A DNA stretch of 60,000 nucleotides from Adiantum capillus-veneris. Lineage: Eukaryota > Streptophyta > Polypodiopsida > Polypodiales > Pteridaceae. The stretch spans positions 11,028,412-11,088,411 of the forward strand of contig CM043965.1 of NCBI GenBank assembly GCA_014529385.2, written 5' to 3'. The notes under the pieces were generated by a model. It was not told the DNA's origin, did not search any database, and worked only from the letters and a program-made list of their open reading frames with translations. Positions 1-11,437 of this stretch are shown in pieces. Numbering within the stretch: position 1 is the first letter of the stretch; each line of letters begins with the position of its first letter. A program made the position numbers and the translations under genes.

Positions 1-478
1 TGGTTCGTTAAAACAGCCCTTCAAATAGTATTACAAACAATAGTCAAACAAGAAGTCGTCCAATTTTAAACCAACAACCCTTGGATTAGGTTCACTCAAG
101 AATCTCTACTGGCGCTATTATGTCCGATTGGTATATACATTATTTATAAAAACCCTTGTCCTCATGAGCGTCCCATACTGCTCGACAAGTACTCGTTGTG
201 CTAATCTGGACGTACTTCCGCCACAGCAACAACGGTGCCAATCTGGGCGTCATCCTCACGCCATGAAAAAACAAAACTGCAGTATCCAGCTGGGCTAATC
301 TGGGTGTACTCCCACCACAGCAAGAGCGGTGCCATCCTGGGTGTCATCTCACGCCTCGGCAACTGCCACATAATACAAACGCTAATAAGTAGAGAGACTT
401 GAGAGAAACCATACCGAAGGTTTTGGACAAACAGTCTTTCCCAAGCAACCAGTTTAACCAGACATTCTTTCCTACTTG

Positions 479-730
479 TCAAACATATGCCGAATTTGTA
501 GGGGTTAAGCCCTTGGTTTCGGTCCGTGTTTTCTTTTCATAAGGTAAATGATATATTCCTATGGTCTCGCATATGCAATGATGCATAACTTGAACTACAA
601 TACTAACCTCTATCATAGCTCCGATTGGTCCGATTGGTGGAGACATAACATGTTCCGCAGGAGTTCCACTGTTACTTGTACCAGCTTCATGATCATTAGC
701 GCCTTGGGTTCGAGCACGCTTTGGAGCCAT
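479..730 (-). pseudogene. Sense-strand ORF inside E1 3' LTR, gag-N-terminus-like
   Basis: An 83-codon frame on the element sense strand starts ATG at 730 and begins MAPKRARTQGAN. The Pro/Lys/Arg-rich opening followed by a Gly/Thr/Ser/Pro stretch resembles the N-terminus of gypsy gag proteins (established pattern, not a proven homology). The same stretch occurs in the E1 5' LTR near 19910-20152, where ATG has become ATA, and in E4 at 56232-56627, where ATG is also lost. It lies about 1.1 kb downstream of the LTR TATA box, so it would be in the transcript leader. It may be a captured or relict gag start, or a chance frame kept because the LTRs are young. Confidence 0.4.
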
Positions 731-1189
731 TTTTTTGTACTACACTTATGTTATACACTTAGAACTTTAAATTGGTCAATTTCCCTAGTAGTCTCCTTGT
801 TTCCAAAGAGAGTCTGTAATTTGAACTGTCGCCAACTCGGATTCACACTTAGTGTTGTTGTTCTATATTTTATTTCTATACATCAAATATTTGTTAATCT
901 TAATTAATCAAAAATTAAGTGTGTAAACTACGAGTGAAATTTTAGGACTGCATTACTTTTATGCATGACATTTCTAATCCAATTCTAACTTCCATTTCTA
1001 TACTTCAACTAAATCAATTTTTAGTATTATTCAAAATTCTACTTAATCTAATTGACAATAAAATTGTTGAATGAGAATTTCATCATGTATAATAAGAATA
1101 TGATGAGTTATCTTATGTATTAACTTTCAATTAACTATGCATAAGTTAATTATAGTGAAGATGTACTAACTAAAGAGAGTAGGTATACT

Positions 1190-1700
1190 TAGAGAGATTA
1201 GAGTAACAGAAAACATACACACATCTTTTCTAAAGTTAATTGAATCTTACTAATCCATTAGAAAGATTAGAGTAAAAGAGAACACACACACATCCTTTTC
1301 TAAGAGGAAACATACACACACATCTTTTCTAAAGTTTGAATCTTACTAATCTATTAGAGAGATCAGAGTAAAAGATAGCACACACACACACACAAATCCT
1401 TCTTAAAGCTAATTGAATCTTACTAATCTATTAGAGAAATTAGAGTAAGAGATAGCAAACACACATCATTCTTGAAGATCATTGAATCTTACTAATCTAT
1501 TAGAGAAATTAGAGTAAGAGATAGTACGCACACACACATAGCTAATTGAATCTTACTAATCTATTAGAGAGATTAGAGTAAGAGATAGCACACATACACA
1601 CATATCCTTCTTAAAACTAATTGAATCTTACTAATCTATTAGAGAGATTAGAGTAAGACATAGCACACATACATCATTCTTAAAGTTAATTGAATGCTCA
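1190..1700 (-). repeat. LTR-internal minisatellite, 6 units
   Basis: Degenerate tandem units of about 65-100 bp each carry the core TTGAATCTTACTAATC, then CTATTAGAGAGATTAGAGTAA and an (AC)-rich spacer. I count six cores here, five in the E1 5' LTR (20610-21030) and three in the E4 LTR (55500-55790). It lies downstream of the TATA box in element sense, so it would be transcribed as leader. Confidence 0.85.
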
Positions 1701-1839
1701 ATTTATACGCACCTTATTAGTCCACTAGAGTTTTTGCTCTCTTAGTGGTTTGTGGACGCCTTCTCTCTAAGAGAAGTGGCAGCACTTCGTGAGAACTATA
1801 GAGACAATCTCTATGTCTTAAGTGTGAGCATGGATGCTC

Positions 1840-1847
1840 TATTTATA
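1840..1847 (-). promoter_or_regulatory. TATA box of E1 3' LTR
   Basis: The minus strand reads GCTATAAATAGAGCATCC, a good plant TATA context. The same box occurs in the E1 5' LTR at 21192-21199 and in E4 at 55354-55361, at the same distance from the LTR start. Transcription would start about 30 bases further along the element. Confidence 0.75.
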
Positions 1848-2456
1848 GCAGAAAAGAAAACGTCCAACTTTTTTTTTCTCAAAAAAATAATAATTTTTGT
1901 AAAAATTATTTAAATTTTTTTTTCTCAAAAATCATACTCGCGTTTTTGGTACCCTTGTGGTACCCATCAGCTTGACCACTTTGTCATTATCATCAAAAGA
2001 TAAGGCCACACAGCCCCCCCCTCATTAAGATTAGTCAAGACTAGCCTCTCCTTTTCATGTGACAATGTGTCCCACTTTGTCCCCTCCTATGTGAGTCCAG
2101 GTGAGTCCATGTGCCTTCATTTGTCATCCCTGTGTATTCTTTTGTCTTTATAATTATTTTATTTATTTCCTTAATGATAATTTACTTTACATTTTTAAGT
2201 TAAACTTTACAGTCTTATATTAACTTTACAGTAGTAAAAGAAAATTCTACAATCAATAAATAAGTCTTGCAATAAGTTAGTTAGTGATTCATATAGCTAA
2301 ACATGTCAGAATTTTGTAGCGTAAATTTTAAATTTTAGGTTTTCTCAACCTACGATTCATAATTTGAACTCGAATATCTTAAATAATGAGTGATGGTTAA
2401 AAAAAATTCAAATGGATAATAGAACTTGTGTGAAATTCGAAAGTAGAGACCTTACA

Positions 2457-2470
2457 ATCTCCCCAACTTA
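2457..2470 (-). other. E1 polypurine tract
   Basis: The minus strand reads AAGTTGGGGAGAT immediately before the 3' LTR TGTAAGG. This purine run at the LTR edge is the expected plus-strand primer site of an LTR retrotransposon. Confidence 0.8.
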
Positions 2471-2485
2471 GAATTTGAGATGCCC

Positions 2486-3808
2486 TCATCTCAAGAACAG
2501 TGAAGGGTAATCCTTAAGAAGGGATGTCTCATCTTCCCAAGTAGTATCTTTTATAGGGAAATCCCTACATAAGATAAGATGTTCTTTGATGGATCTATTC
2601 CTAAGCTTTCTAACCTGAGTTTCTAGGATAGTATCAGGTTGGAGTTGTAGAACATCTAGAGCAGGTAAAATGATTTGCTCATCATCAAGGACATGGTCAG
2701 GGTTATAAACATAAGGTTTTAACAGACTTACATGAAATACATCATGCACTTTGAAATGAGAAGGGAGTTTTAGTCTATAAGCTTGATCACTTACAACCTT
2801 GATTATTTCGTAAGGTCCACAATATCGGTAGGTAAGTTTCTTATACCTTCCGAGAGACAGATTGCTCTTTTTGGGCTTTACTCGTAAGAAAACTTTGTCA
2901 CCTTCTTTGAAAATCCGATTAGATCTTTTTAAGTCGGCGTACTTCTTTTGTCGATCTTGAGCCGCTTGAATATCCCTTCGAATAGCTTTGGTTTGAGCTT
3001 CCGTTTCTTCAAGCATTTTCTTTGAGGCTTCTACCCTTATAGTGGGGTCAGAAAAGTTAAGAGGTGATAAACATTCTTGACCATAAAGAGCATTAAAAGG
3101 TGTCATTCCAATACTTCTATGAGTAGAGGAATTGTATGCATACTCTACCAAGGGTAGGTATTGAATCCACTTGCGAGGTTCTCTATTGCAGTAGGCTCTG
3201 AGGATGTCTCCGATTACTTGATTAACTCTTTCAGTTTGGCCATCAGTTTGAGGATGATAAGAATTACTAAAACATAACTGGGTTCCAATAGCTTGAAACA
3301 ATGATACCCAAAACTTTGAAGTAAACTTGGCATCATGATCGCTGACAATCCTCTTGGGTAAACCATGAATTCTGAAAACCTCCTTCACGAACAGACGAGC
3401 AATATCTGAAGCTGTAAAGGTTGTCTTGACTGGGATTAAGTGAGCCACTTTAGTAAGCAAGTCGACTATGACCATGATTGAATCATACCCAGCTTGAACA
3501 GAAGGAAACCCGGTGATAAAGTCCATGCTAATACATTCCCATTTCATTTGGGGAATATCTAAAGGATGTAATTTACCTGGCATCTTTAGTCTCTGTGCCT
3601 TAATCCTTTGACAAGACAAACACTGCTTGACATAGCGAAGGACATCACCCTTCATACCTTGCCAATAATAACTTCTGCGAATTGCATTGATGGTTTTGGC
3701 ATAACCTGGATGTCCTGAAGTTGGGCCATCATGTGCTTCATATAGGATAGCATTCCTTAGGGTAGAATCCTTAGGTATGCATAGTAGATTCCTATAGTAA
3801 ATTTTCCC
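2486..3808 (-). pseudogene. E1 integrase with chromodomain-like tail
   Basis: Residue numbers count from the first Met at 3655. The HHCC zinc region spans the region upstream of that Met (His in AHDGPTSGHPGY) and CLSC at 12-15. The catalytic core has D45 (SMDFITGF), D106 (IVSDHDAKF) and E142 (DGQTERVNQ), giving D-D-35-E. A GPY/F module (YCGPYEII) follows near 275-310. The C-terminal end carries LRNRSIKEHLIL and TTWEDE near 350-375, the signature of a chromodomain-type tail that targets integration in chromoviruses. The frame from 3655 to 2486 is fully open at 389 codons and could still encode an intact catalytic domain. It is cut off from RT-RNase H by E2, inserted just before the HHCC part. 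It runs on the minus strand directly up to the polypurine tract. Confidence 0.92.
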
Positions 3809-3813
3809 ATCTT
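3809..3813. repeat. Left target-site duplication of E2 (ATCTT)
   Basis: ATCTT directly precedes the E2 5' LTR and is repeated exactly after its 3' LTR at 15151-15155. A perfect 5-bp duplication fits integrase-mediated insertion of E2 into E1 pol. Confidence 0.95.
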
Positions 3814-4771
3814 TGTTGACCGCTGGGTCAACAACACAACATAACTCAAGTTTTGTACCAAAGTCTTATCTTTTCCGAGTTATGAAATGCTGCGGATTAT
3901 GGCTATAAACGTCATTTGTAATGAGTAGTTATTCTAGTTTCAGAAGCCGGGGTGCAATGGCACTTCCAGATTGTAAATACAAAGCCATTTGACCCTTTCA
4001 AGCCCATTTTTGGTTAAACCTAAGGTAGCCTTAGTATATAAGGTACCTAGGTCATTTTGTAAATAGGAATTTAATCATAATCAAAACTTTAGCGCTGTCG
4101 TCTACTGTGTGTGAGAGAGAAAGAGAGTGAGCGTGAGCTATATCCTCTCGCTACGCCCGGCTCGCTCAACACATTGGGGATCCGACTGCACCATTGCTGC
4201 AGGCTCGAGGAGAGCTACACGACAACGCCAAGCATTCCACGCGAGACGAAGCACACACGCCGACGCATCTACGAGCTATTTGTGGTCGTAAGTGTATCAA
4301 ACGATGTCTGTTTTCTGCGTGCTAGTAGTCTATAGAATCGTGGTGACATAAGCTACGCATAGGTACTCATAAATTTCAGTTTCGGGCACTTTCAAGATTC
4401 GGCTCTGTCATCCTACGCGTTTTACGCAGATGGGTTTAGAGCGAGGGTTTTGAGTGTAGAAGCTTAGGAACAGGTGTATCCTAGTGAGGGGATGGTGCTC
4501 CTTAAGTTTCGTATGAATCTGGCATGATTAGGTGAGTTACCTTCCGTATGGGTGTATGTGGCTAGGTGGTGTAGTTGAGAGCAGTGAGGTTCTTGATTGT
4601 GGTTTAGTTGGCCTTCCAGAGTGTTGTATGTGTAGGATGGTCTCAGCCTGACAAGCTTAAGAGATTTCCTCCGTGTGCCTATCGTGTCATCTGTGTCCTC
4701 GATTGACATTATGTTGATCTAGGTAGTGTTTGCATGCACTTCATGGGTGTGTGAGTCGCTCCCGTCCATCA
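3814..4771 (+). repeat. E2 5' LTR
   Basis: It begins TGTTGACCGC and ends just before the primer site with CCATCA, where the 3' copy has CCAACA. Length is 958 bp, the same as the 3' LTR. A (GA)-rich stretch near 4109-4135 and a half-palindrome CATCCTACGCGT at 4409-4420 are notable, the latter repeated many times in the leader. Confidence 0.95.
4404..4420 (+). other. LTR half-copy of the leader palindrome
   Basis: CTGTCATCCTACGCGT matches the left arm and centre of the palindrome array at 5315-7079. The 3' LTR copy at 14783-14799 has ACACGT. The E6 LTR carries a matching half-site at 53562-53577, about 590 bases from the LTR start in both families. Confidence 0.7.
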
Positions 4772-4772
4772 T

Positions 4773-4790
4773 TGGCGCCGCTGCCGGGGA
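4773..4790 (+). other. E2 primer binding site (Asp-tRNA type)
   Basis: TGGCGCCGCTGCCGGGGA lies one base after the 5' LTR. It is complementary to the 3' end expected of plant tRNA-Asp and resembles the primer sites of Athila/Tat-type gypsy elements. It differs from the Met-type primer used by E1, E3, E4 and E5. Confidence 0.85.
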
Positions 4791-5314
4791 CACAAGGACC
4801 TAAGTAGGTTTCCTACTAACACTCGTGTGATGGTTGCTTGATTTAGTTTCGGCTAAAGAAAGCGTTTTTCTTAAGTGGATCCGGAAGAGGATATTCCGTG
4901 ATCAAGTGGATAGCCAGGAAGCGTGTGTCTTGCCGAGGGTCTGCGACTAGATAGGTTTAGTTAGGATCTGTGGATTAGAGTAGTTGTTGGTGGTCGAGTG
5001 ATTTGTGAGGTGATAAAAGCGTTTACTAGTCCGTGTGTGACAGTGAAGCGTTTTTCTACTCATAGATGCAAAACCCCATATGATTTGTAGGAGTAGCTTT
5101 AGGTAAGTGATCCGATTCTGATCTAGAGCTATTTAGCACTAAATTATTTGCTAAAGTGCTTGATTGTATTTGAAATCACGGAAAAGTGTGCTTTTGAGGG
5201 TAAAATTGCATTAAACAAGCTTTTGTGGATATTTTTGTATGACTGACTGATGTTGTGCATATAAAAGAGGATTTGCAAGGGTTCTGTGAAGAAAATCTGC
5301 AATTCTGTAAACAT

Positions 5315-7079
5315 AGACATCCTACGCGTAGGATGTCTCAAGGGGGTTCTGGAGACCAAATTTGAAAATTCTGACAGCACCAGTGGGTTCAGAGGGTAGG
5401 TTTTACCCTAGTAACATATTGACTTGAGTGTTTTTCCGTATTTTTGTTGACCAAAAGCTAAAAGGCGGAGTCAGAAAACGTAAAATTTCAGCAAAGGCTT
5501 AATTAAGTGATTTTTGCATGTTTTTGCAATTGTGAAGCATACTTGCACTTGGTGAGAGCATAAGGAAGCATCAGGGACACTTCAGTCTCAAAAAATCAGT
5601 AGTAGACATCCTACGCGTAGGATGTCTACAGGGTGATCTGGGAATTTTTTTGAAAATTTGAGGTTACCAGTGTGTTCAGAAGGTAGGTTTTACCCTATTT
5701 TCACCTGGAAAGTGGAATTTTGACCAAATTTTGACAGATCAAAGCCAAAAGATGAGAATTGCCAGACATCCTACCCAAATTGTGTCCAAGGCATAATTTT
5801 GAGACCAAACCATAGGATGACTCCAAAGGCATGTTCTAAATGTTGTATTGAGTGCATGTGATAAATTTCATAGGATGACTCCAAAGGTATGTTCTAAATG
5901 TTGTATTGAGTGCATATGATAAATTTCATCTCATTTGGGTCAGTGAAAGTGAAGATTGAACAGACTTTAGCATTTTTGACTGAAAAAGGCAAGGATAGCT
6001 AGTTTTGGGGTCTTTTGGCATCCAAATTAAAATCTAAGCATAGCATTGGGTTACTGACATCAAGGGGAAGCTGTGGGACAAGTCTGGGGTCAAACAGGCC
6101 AAAAAGACATCCTACGTGTAGGATGTCTTCTGTGTGATTTTGGACTCTAAACAAAATTCTGAGCATACCACTGTGATTAGCACCTTAAGGAGAATCCGTG
6201 GTTCAAATTTGGGGCAATTCTGAGCAGTTAGACATCCTACGTGTAGGATGTCTAAGGCATGATTTAGAGGCCAAATTCAAACTGTGGACATAGCAGGGTG
6301 TTGTATAGCCTTAGGCAAGCCTCCTAGTCAATTTTGGTCCAATTTGGAGTTGATTTGACTTAGGAATTCATCAGGACAGACATCAGGCTTTTGGAACAGA
6401 TTCTTGATCATTTGACCAACCTATAGGTGTCAAAATCAAAAAATAAAAGTAGCTGTGAGTTTAGCACATCAAGGGGAAGCTACAGTGCAAGTTTGAGCTG
6501 AAACAGGGCAAAAAGACATCCTACGCGTAGGATGTCTCCAGGGTCATTAAGTGGTCAAAACTCTACTTTGGCCATATAGGGAGGTTCTAAGTGTCTCAAG
6601 GATTCCAGAACTTTTTTCAAAAGTGAATTTGGACCTTGTTTGGACTATTTACCAAGCAAAGACAAGAATTGTCAGACATCCTACTCTTGGAGTGCACTAG
6701 AAGCTCTTGCAACCTAAATCTTGACCTATTGGCATCCAAATTCAATTTTGAGTATACCATTGGGTTGTTGAGCACTAGGAGAATCTTGGGATAAAGTTTG
6801 GACAAAATTTGAGCAGTTAGACATCCTACGCGTAGGATGTCTCCATACTCCAAACCAACCTATGAGCACACCATTGTGATCAGCACATCAAGGAGAAGCT
6901 GGGGTGAAAATATCAAGTCATTCTGAGCAAAAAGAAATCATACGCGTAAGATGTCTCAAGGCCATTTTTAGGTCCAAAGGAAATTCTGAGCATACATTGT
7001 GTTGCTGGACTTAAGGGGAGTCTCTGGACCAAATTTTGTTAAATTTTGAGCATACAGACATCCTACGCGTAGTATGTCT
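5315..7079 (+). repeat. Palindrome array in E2 leader (24-bp unit, 10 sites)
   Basis: The unit has a 10-base arm AGACATCCTA, a CGCG centre and the reverse-complement arm. Perfect copies start at 5315, 5604, 6514 and 6819. Copies with a CGTG centre but intact arms start at 6105 and 6230. Copies with changed arms start at 6933 and 7056. Single-arm remnants start at 5764 and 6674. As RNA each could fold into a 10-bp hairpin with a 4-base loop, and two RNA copies could pair as a dimer. Sites are typically preceded by GAGCAGTT or GGCAAAA, showing they belong to larger repeats. Confidence 0.9.
5811..5926 (+). repeat. 58-bp tandem duplication in E2 leader
   Basis: Two adjacent copies (5811-5868 and 5869-5926) begin CATAGGATGACTCCAAAGG and differ at only two positions, C to T in GGCATG/GGTATG and G to A in GCATGTG/GCATATG. 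This is a recent slip-type duplication. Confidence 0.9.
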
Positions 7080-7533
7080 CTAGGCCAGTTTTAGGGTCCA
7101 ACTGTACTTTTGACCATACAGGAGTGTTCACAGTCTCACAGAGATCCCAAATCTTCTTTTAAATTTGAATTTGGACTCATTTTGACCATTCTACTGCATT
7201 TCACTGTTTTTGCCATAACTTTCACACAAACGGTATCGGATCGGAAAAGTTTTTATATCAAAACGTAGCCTGGGAGCGGCTCTACAGATCTTAGAGCAAA
7301 ACTTGAACTAAATGCATGCCCACGGAACCCATTTAGGTCAACTTTTAAAAAACGTCGTTTGAGGCCTCAAAATTCATCCGCAAGTTAGGGGTGTCTAAAA
7401 GCGACAATTTGCGAGAATTGTGACGAAACGGTTGCGGTTTTGGACATAGTTTCGACTTTTCCCTAACCAAGGCACTTGAACACAGTGGACTAAGTCTACT
7501 TGAACCAAGAAAAAGCTCTTAAGACCAGAAATC

Positions 7534-9400
7534 ATGTCTACCCTAGATTCAAACACAGCTTACACAAGCTTGGAGATCACGACGATAGAGGAATATCCTC
7601 CCACAATGGATCTTCCAAACTTGCAATTGATAAAGATCCATCTTGTTGAGAGAGTTTGGATGATTGGTCATGAGAGTGAAGGAATATATAGATACATTGA
7701 CGACAATGAGGTCAATCTTTATAGGTGCTCAGATCCATACCTAGAAGAGATAACGGATTACAAGCTCTTATATGTATACACATACGGAGTCGACTGCCAA
7801 TGGAGATCTATAGTTGTCGACAAGTATGGACGAGAATACAGAGTTGTAGAAAGCACAAATCCACAGACTGTACTAGAAAGAGGTGGATATTTGGTCAATG
7901 AAGGACCACAAATGCCTCCACCAAACACGAGAATTCCTATAGGAGTTCCAAGAAGAGAGCCACCAGGATTCCCTTCAAGAGAGATAAAGAGAGAAGGATT
8001 GGGAGAATCTCTGGTTAGACTTGTAGACATTCGACGAGTTAGACCATCCCAAGTCCAGAAATGGGTAAACAGAAAATACTCCGGAGATAAAGATCCGAGA
8101 GATCACGTAACGGCTTTTAAAAGAGTGATTAGAGCAGAGGAAGTTTCAGATTTTGCGACATAGTTTGCGGGATTTGGATTGACTCTAGAAGATGATGCAG
8201 CTACATGGTTCGACTCGGTGGAAAAATGGGATTTTGAGACCCTAGATGAGCTGTTTGAGGAGTTTATTGAAGAATTCTCGCCAAAAGGCATTGCTCACAA
8301 CACGGTCTCGCAAATCCATAGATTCAAACAGAAAGAGAATGAATCAGTACGCAGAGCATCATTACGACTCAAGAGATATGTTAAGCTCTGTCAGAGAGCG
8401 GAATTACCTACGCAAGCACGACTGATGCCGATATTTATCCAGGGAATGAGACATGCGGGCCTTCAGAAGGATCTGCATATGATAAGGAGGATGACGCTAA
8501 ACGAGTTGATCAAAGAAGCTCTTTATCTAGTAGATAACTGTGAGGCATACAAAGAAACGGACTTAAAGAGTCAAGGAGATGACACATCCTCTCAGCACAG
8601 TGTTTCACAAATAAGTGAGTCCATTGCTGAGCCAACGGCACCTATTGATCAAGAAAAGCTTATCGATGACTTGGTGAAGAGGTTGATTCCTCTTGTAAGA
8701 TCTGATTCGGGAGAGCCGAAGTGGTGTGAAATTGAGAGAAAATGGACGAACTATACGGAGGAAGAGTGCTATTATAGCATGGAAAATTCTAGGGAGAGGT
8801 ATGTACAACTTGTTCCAGAAGCACCTATTCCACCTAGATACATTACGGAGAATGCGCCAGGACCAGTAGGAGTTTTAAGGCCACAGCTTGTCTTAGGACA
8901 ACAACCTCCGCTGCCAGGTGCTAGAATGCCGGTAGACATGAGATACATGCCAATGATGGAAGCATCAAATAAACCAACGCCAGTACCAGCTACAATGTGG
9001 TATAGCAACCAAAGTGAGTACTACCTTTCGGAGCAACAAAATGTGAGAGAAACACATGGAGTGGTGAGGCCGGTACAACCTCCACCTCCTGGGTTTCAGT
9101 CGAAAGAAAGAAGGTATGAAATGGACGAAAGGACATTGCGATTCATTGCAAATAGTGGCTTATCTAGGTCAAAGCTTGCTTATATATAGCCAAGAGGAAA
9201 TGCTAAAAGAATCTCCTCAACCAGAGACAGATTGTCACAAAAGTCGTGACAACCACTTGGTCAAACAATGTCCTCATACGGAGATAACTGAAGTAAATGC
9301 CTATTGTCTTGAGTGTGGCATCACTCACTTGATCCCCGATTGCCCGAAAAACCAAAACCAAATCAGGAAAATCACGACAAATGTATTAGGGATTGTTTAG
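7534..9400 (+). pseudogene. E2 gag polyprotein, interrupted
   Basis: Frame 1 opens at ATG 7534 and runs to 9189 with one in-frame TAG at 8161-8163. The frame then shifts to frame 2 within 9116-9187. The first ~170 codons are an N-terminal extension I do not recognise. The gag core follows, with YSGDKDPRDHVTAF, TWFDSVEKWDF and FRQ/FKQKENESV-type patterns of the Retrotrans_gag family near 8060-8480. A Pro-rich stretch leads to a cysteine cluster at about 9230-9350, where CLECGITHLIPDC is C-x2-C-x3-H-x4-C, one residue short of the standard CCHC knuckle, after an extra C/H set. Gag packages the element RNA. The stop and the frameshift show decay, though the shift near the gag end could mimic a programmed one. 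Confidence 0.85.
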
Positions 9401-11437
9401 ATACCTAATAGCTCAGAAAATGAAAATGTTGTACCAGTTCAAGTGGTTACGAGAGCACAAGCTCAAAAGAAAGCTGATGAGAATCCAAAGACAAAGAATA
9501 CGGAAAGTGACATGAGTCCAAAGACGGATGATGGACCAAAGACAGACGCACCTAGTCAGAAAACCAAGAGCAAATGAGATAGTTGAAAAGCTAGAAAGAC
9601 TAGGATGAAAGAACGTAGGGAACGAGAACAAAAATCCCTAGCTGAGAAGCTTACCGAAGCTCAGGAGAAGATAAAACAACATGAGGAAAAGGAGGCACCT
9701 TCTCTTACACAGATGGTTAAACCTCTAGAAGAACCGTCCACGGATGAGAAACCGAGAAGTGCTAGTTCAGGAGGATCTGTATTGGTAGAGAAGGTTAATG
9801 AGACATTAGATGCCCTCTTGAAAGCCTATGATGTGAGGCTCAAAAACAACCAAACCCAAGAACACACGTGGATGACATATCCCTATTCGGAACTAGAAAA
9901 GCAAAAATTTGAAATGTGCCAGAAAATGATTCAAACAGCCCAAGCCTTACTAGAACCACCAGTTGCAAAACCTGAGGATGTGATCCGTGTCATGCCTACA
10001 CAAGTAATCCCACCAAACCAGGAACTAAAAGAGCCATATTCTAGTCATGAGCACATACCAAACCTCAAAGACCCAGCATTAGAACCAAGGATAGTACTGA
10101 ATACCATGGATAACTCTTCCGACGGATTTCACCAAGCTATACCTGAGGATTGTAAAGAGATAGATGGTCTTGACGAATTGTGGAATCAAGCCAGAGAGGC
10201 CAATGAAGCCAATGACCTAAGAAGACGAGTAGACAAGACTGGTGATGAACGAGGAGTGTTTCTACCACCAATAGAGGAATTTGAGACTAGATCTCAAATG
10301 AATCTAGACGTGAGATCGTATTGGGGCAAAAAAGGATCTGTACAATCTATGGATAGTCAACCCCATTCTCTAAGAACACTACCGTCCTACATGGGAGAGT
10401 ACGAGACCAAGTCAGATGTGGTTGCAGTCCCATCACAGAGACTGTCTCCCAACAAGGCCATCAATTCAAAGGGTCTAGTAGATATTCTATCTACCCCAGT
10501 CACCTGTACAATAATGTTAGCCGAGTTGCTTAGAATAAGACCAAACATGTGGGCTAATGTGGGTAAAAGTCTAGAGAAATTTGGTGTAAAAACCCCAATG
10601 ACTCAAATCGAGGAAGGCATCAAAGAGCTTGAAATGCCTCAACTAAATACTAGGCTAGTGCCATTCAACAAGGTAGGCGAGTATTACGAGGGAGAAGAGG
10701 GAAACACCACACTTCCTTTGGAATTCAATGGTGTAAAAACCATGGCAATCCTTGACAGTGGAGCTGGTGTGGCCATTGCAACCAAAGAGGTTTGGAAAAA
10801 ATGGGGAAAACCTGCCTTGATATCCACACGAATGACCCTACAGCTTGCAGACGGACACAAGGAAAAGCCCCTAGGACTGCTAGAAAAAGTACTTGTTACT
10901 TCTTGTGGCATTGAATATGAACACACTTTTGCTATTGTTGACTTTGGCAAGAAGAACAACTATGACATCATTCTAGGAAGACCATTCATGCGACGATTGA
11001 AAATGGTCCAAGATTGGGGTTATGACCATATATACCTGAGACATATGGAAACCATAACAAAGATAAACTTGAGGGACCATAGCTATAAGGATGTGACGAG
11101 AACACCGGTTGAGGAGTTTGATTCCACCACAGTAGCAGGATCAGAACCTCCTGCTTGGTTAGGTAAGCCTAAAGAACTGTGGATGTGTGGAGCTTCACAA
11201 TGTGGTAGCTTGAAACGTGAGGAATGTATCCTAGAGCGGGTTATAGAGGATAAGGACTATATCCCTGAACCATTTCCTGAAGAAGAGTCAGAGCCTTTTG
11301 GATGGGAACACATCTTGGCTACTCTGGACGTGTGCGCCGTGGAGGATGCTCCCACAACAAAGTTTTGTGATGAAAATGGCTATGATGTCATTCCTTATTT
11401 TGCAGTGAGTGTAATCCAGGAAAACGAAGAGAACTAG
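9401..11437 (+). pseudogene. E2 gag-pro linker and aspartic protease
   Basis: This continues gag frame 2 after a TAG at 9398-9400. The linker has VVTRAQAQ, a phrase typical just before gypsy protease, then two stops near 9576-9587 and an open stretch 9605-11437 (610 codons). The protease is near residues 355-465 counted from 9605: the active site ILDSGAGVAIAT has Asp384 at 10754, and a second conserved motif NYDIILGRPFM lies near 10950-10985. The residues before it, up to about 350, are charged and not recognised, with a coiled-coil-like KERREREQKSLAEKL start. After the protease comes an acidic tail ending TAG at 11437. In autonomous gypsy elements RT would begin here, and it does not. Confidence 0.85.

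Larger units (their letters stand above)
1..2456 (-). repeat. E1 3' LTR (partial)
   Basis: Nearly identical to 19423-21807 and to the reverse complement of 54760-56970. On the minus strand it begins TGTAAGG at 2456, directly after a polypurine tract, as a 3' LTR should. The end with CA lies before the window. It contains a TATA box, an internal minisatellite, a sense open frame and paired ~65-bp repeats, each listed separately. Confidence 0.95.
4791..7533 (+). other. E2 untranslated leader
   Basis: These 2.7 kb lie between the primer site and the first gag ATG, with no convincing ORF. They consist largely of degenerate repeats of 100-300 bp, each carrying the palindrome described separately plus phrases such as GAGCATACCA and TCAAGGGGAAGCT. 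Long leaders are known in Tat/Ogre-type gypsy elements, but repeated palindromes of this kind are not something I recognise. Confidence 0.8.

Noticed and set aside
548-907. Antisense ORF in LTRs (also 20001-20330 and 56061-56318)
   Set aside because: It is antisense to the element and overlaps the sense LTR frame; its persistence is explained by LTR copies being related.
7758-8030. Minus-strand ORFs under E2 gag-pro (also 8605-9008, 10684-10959)
   Set aside because: They are shadows of the sense gag-pro frame.
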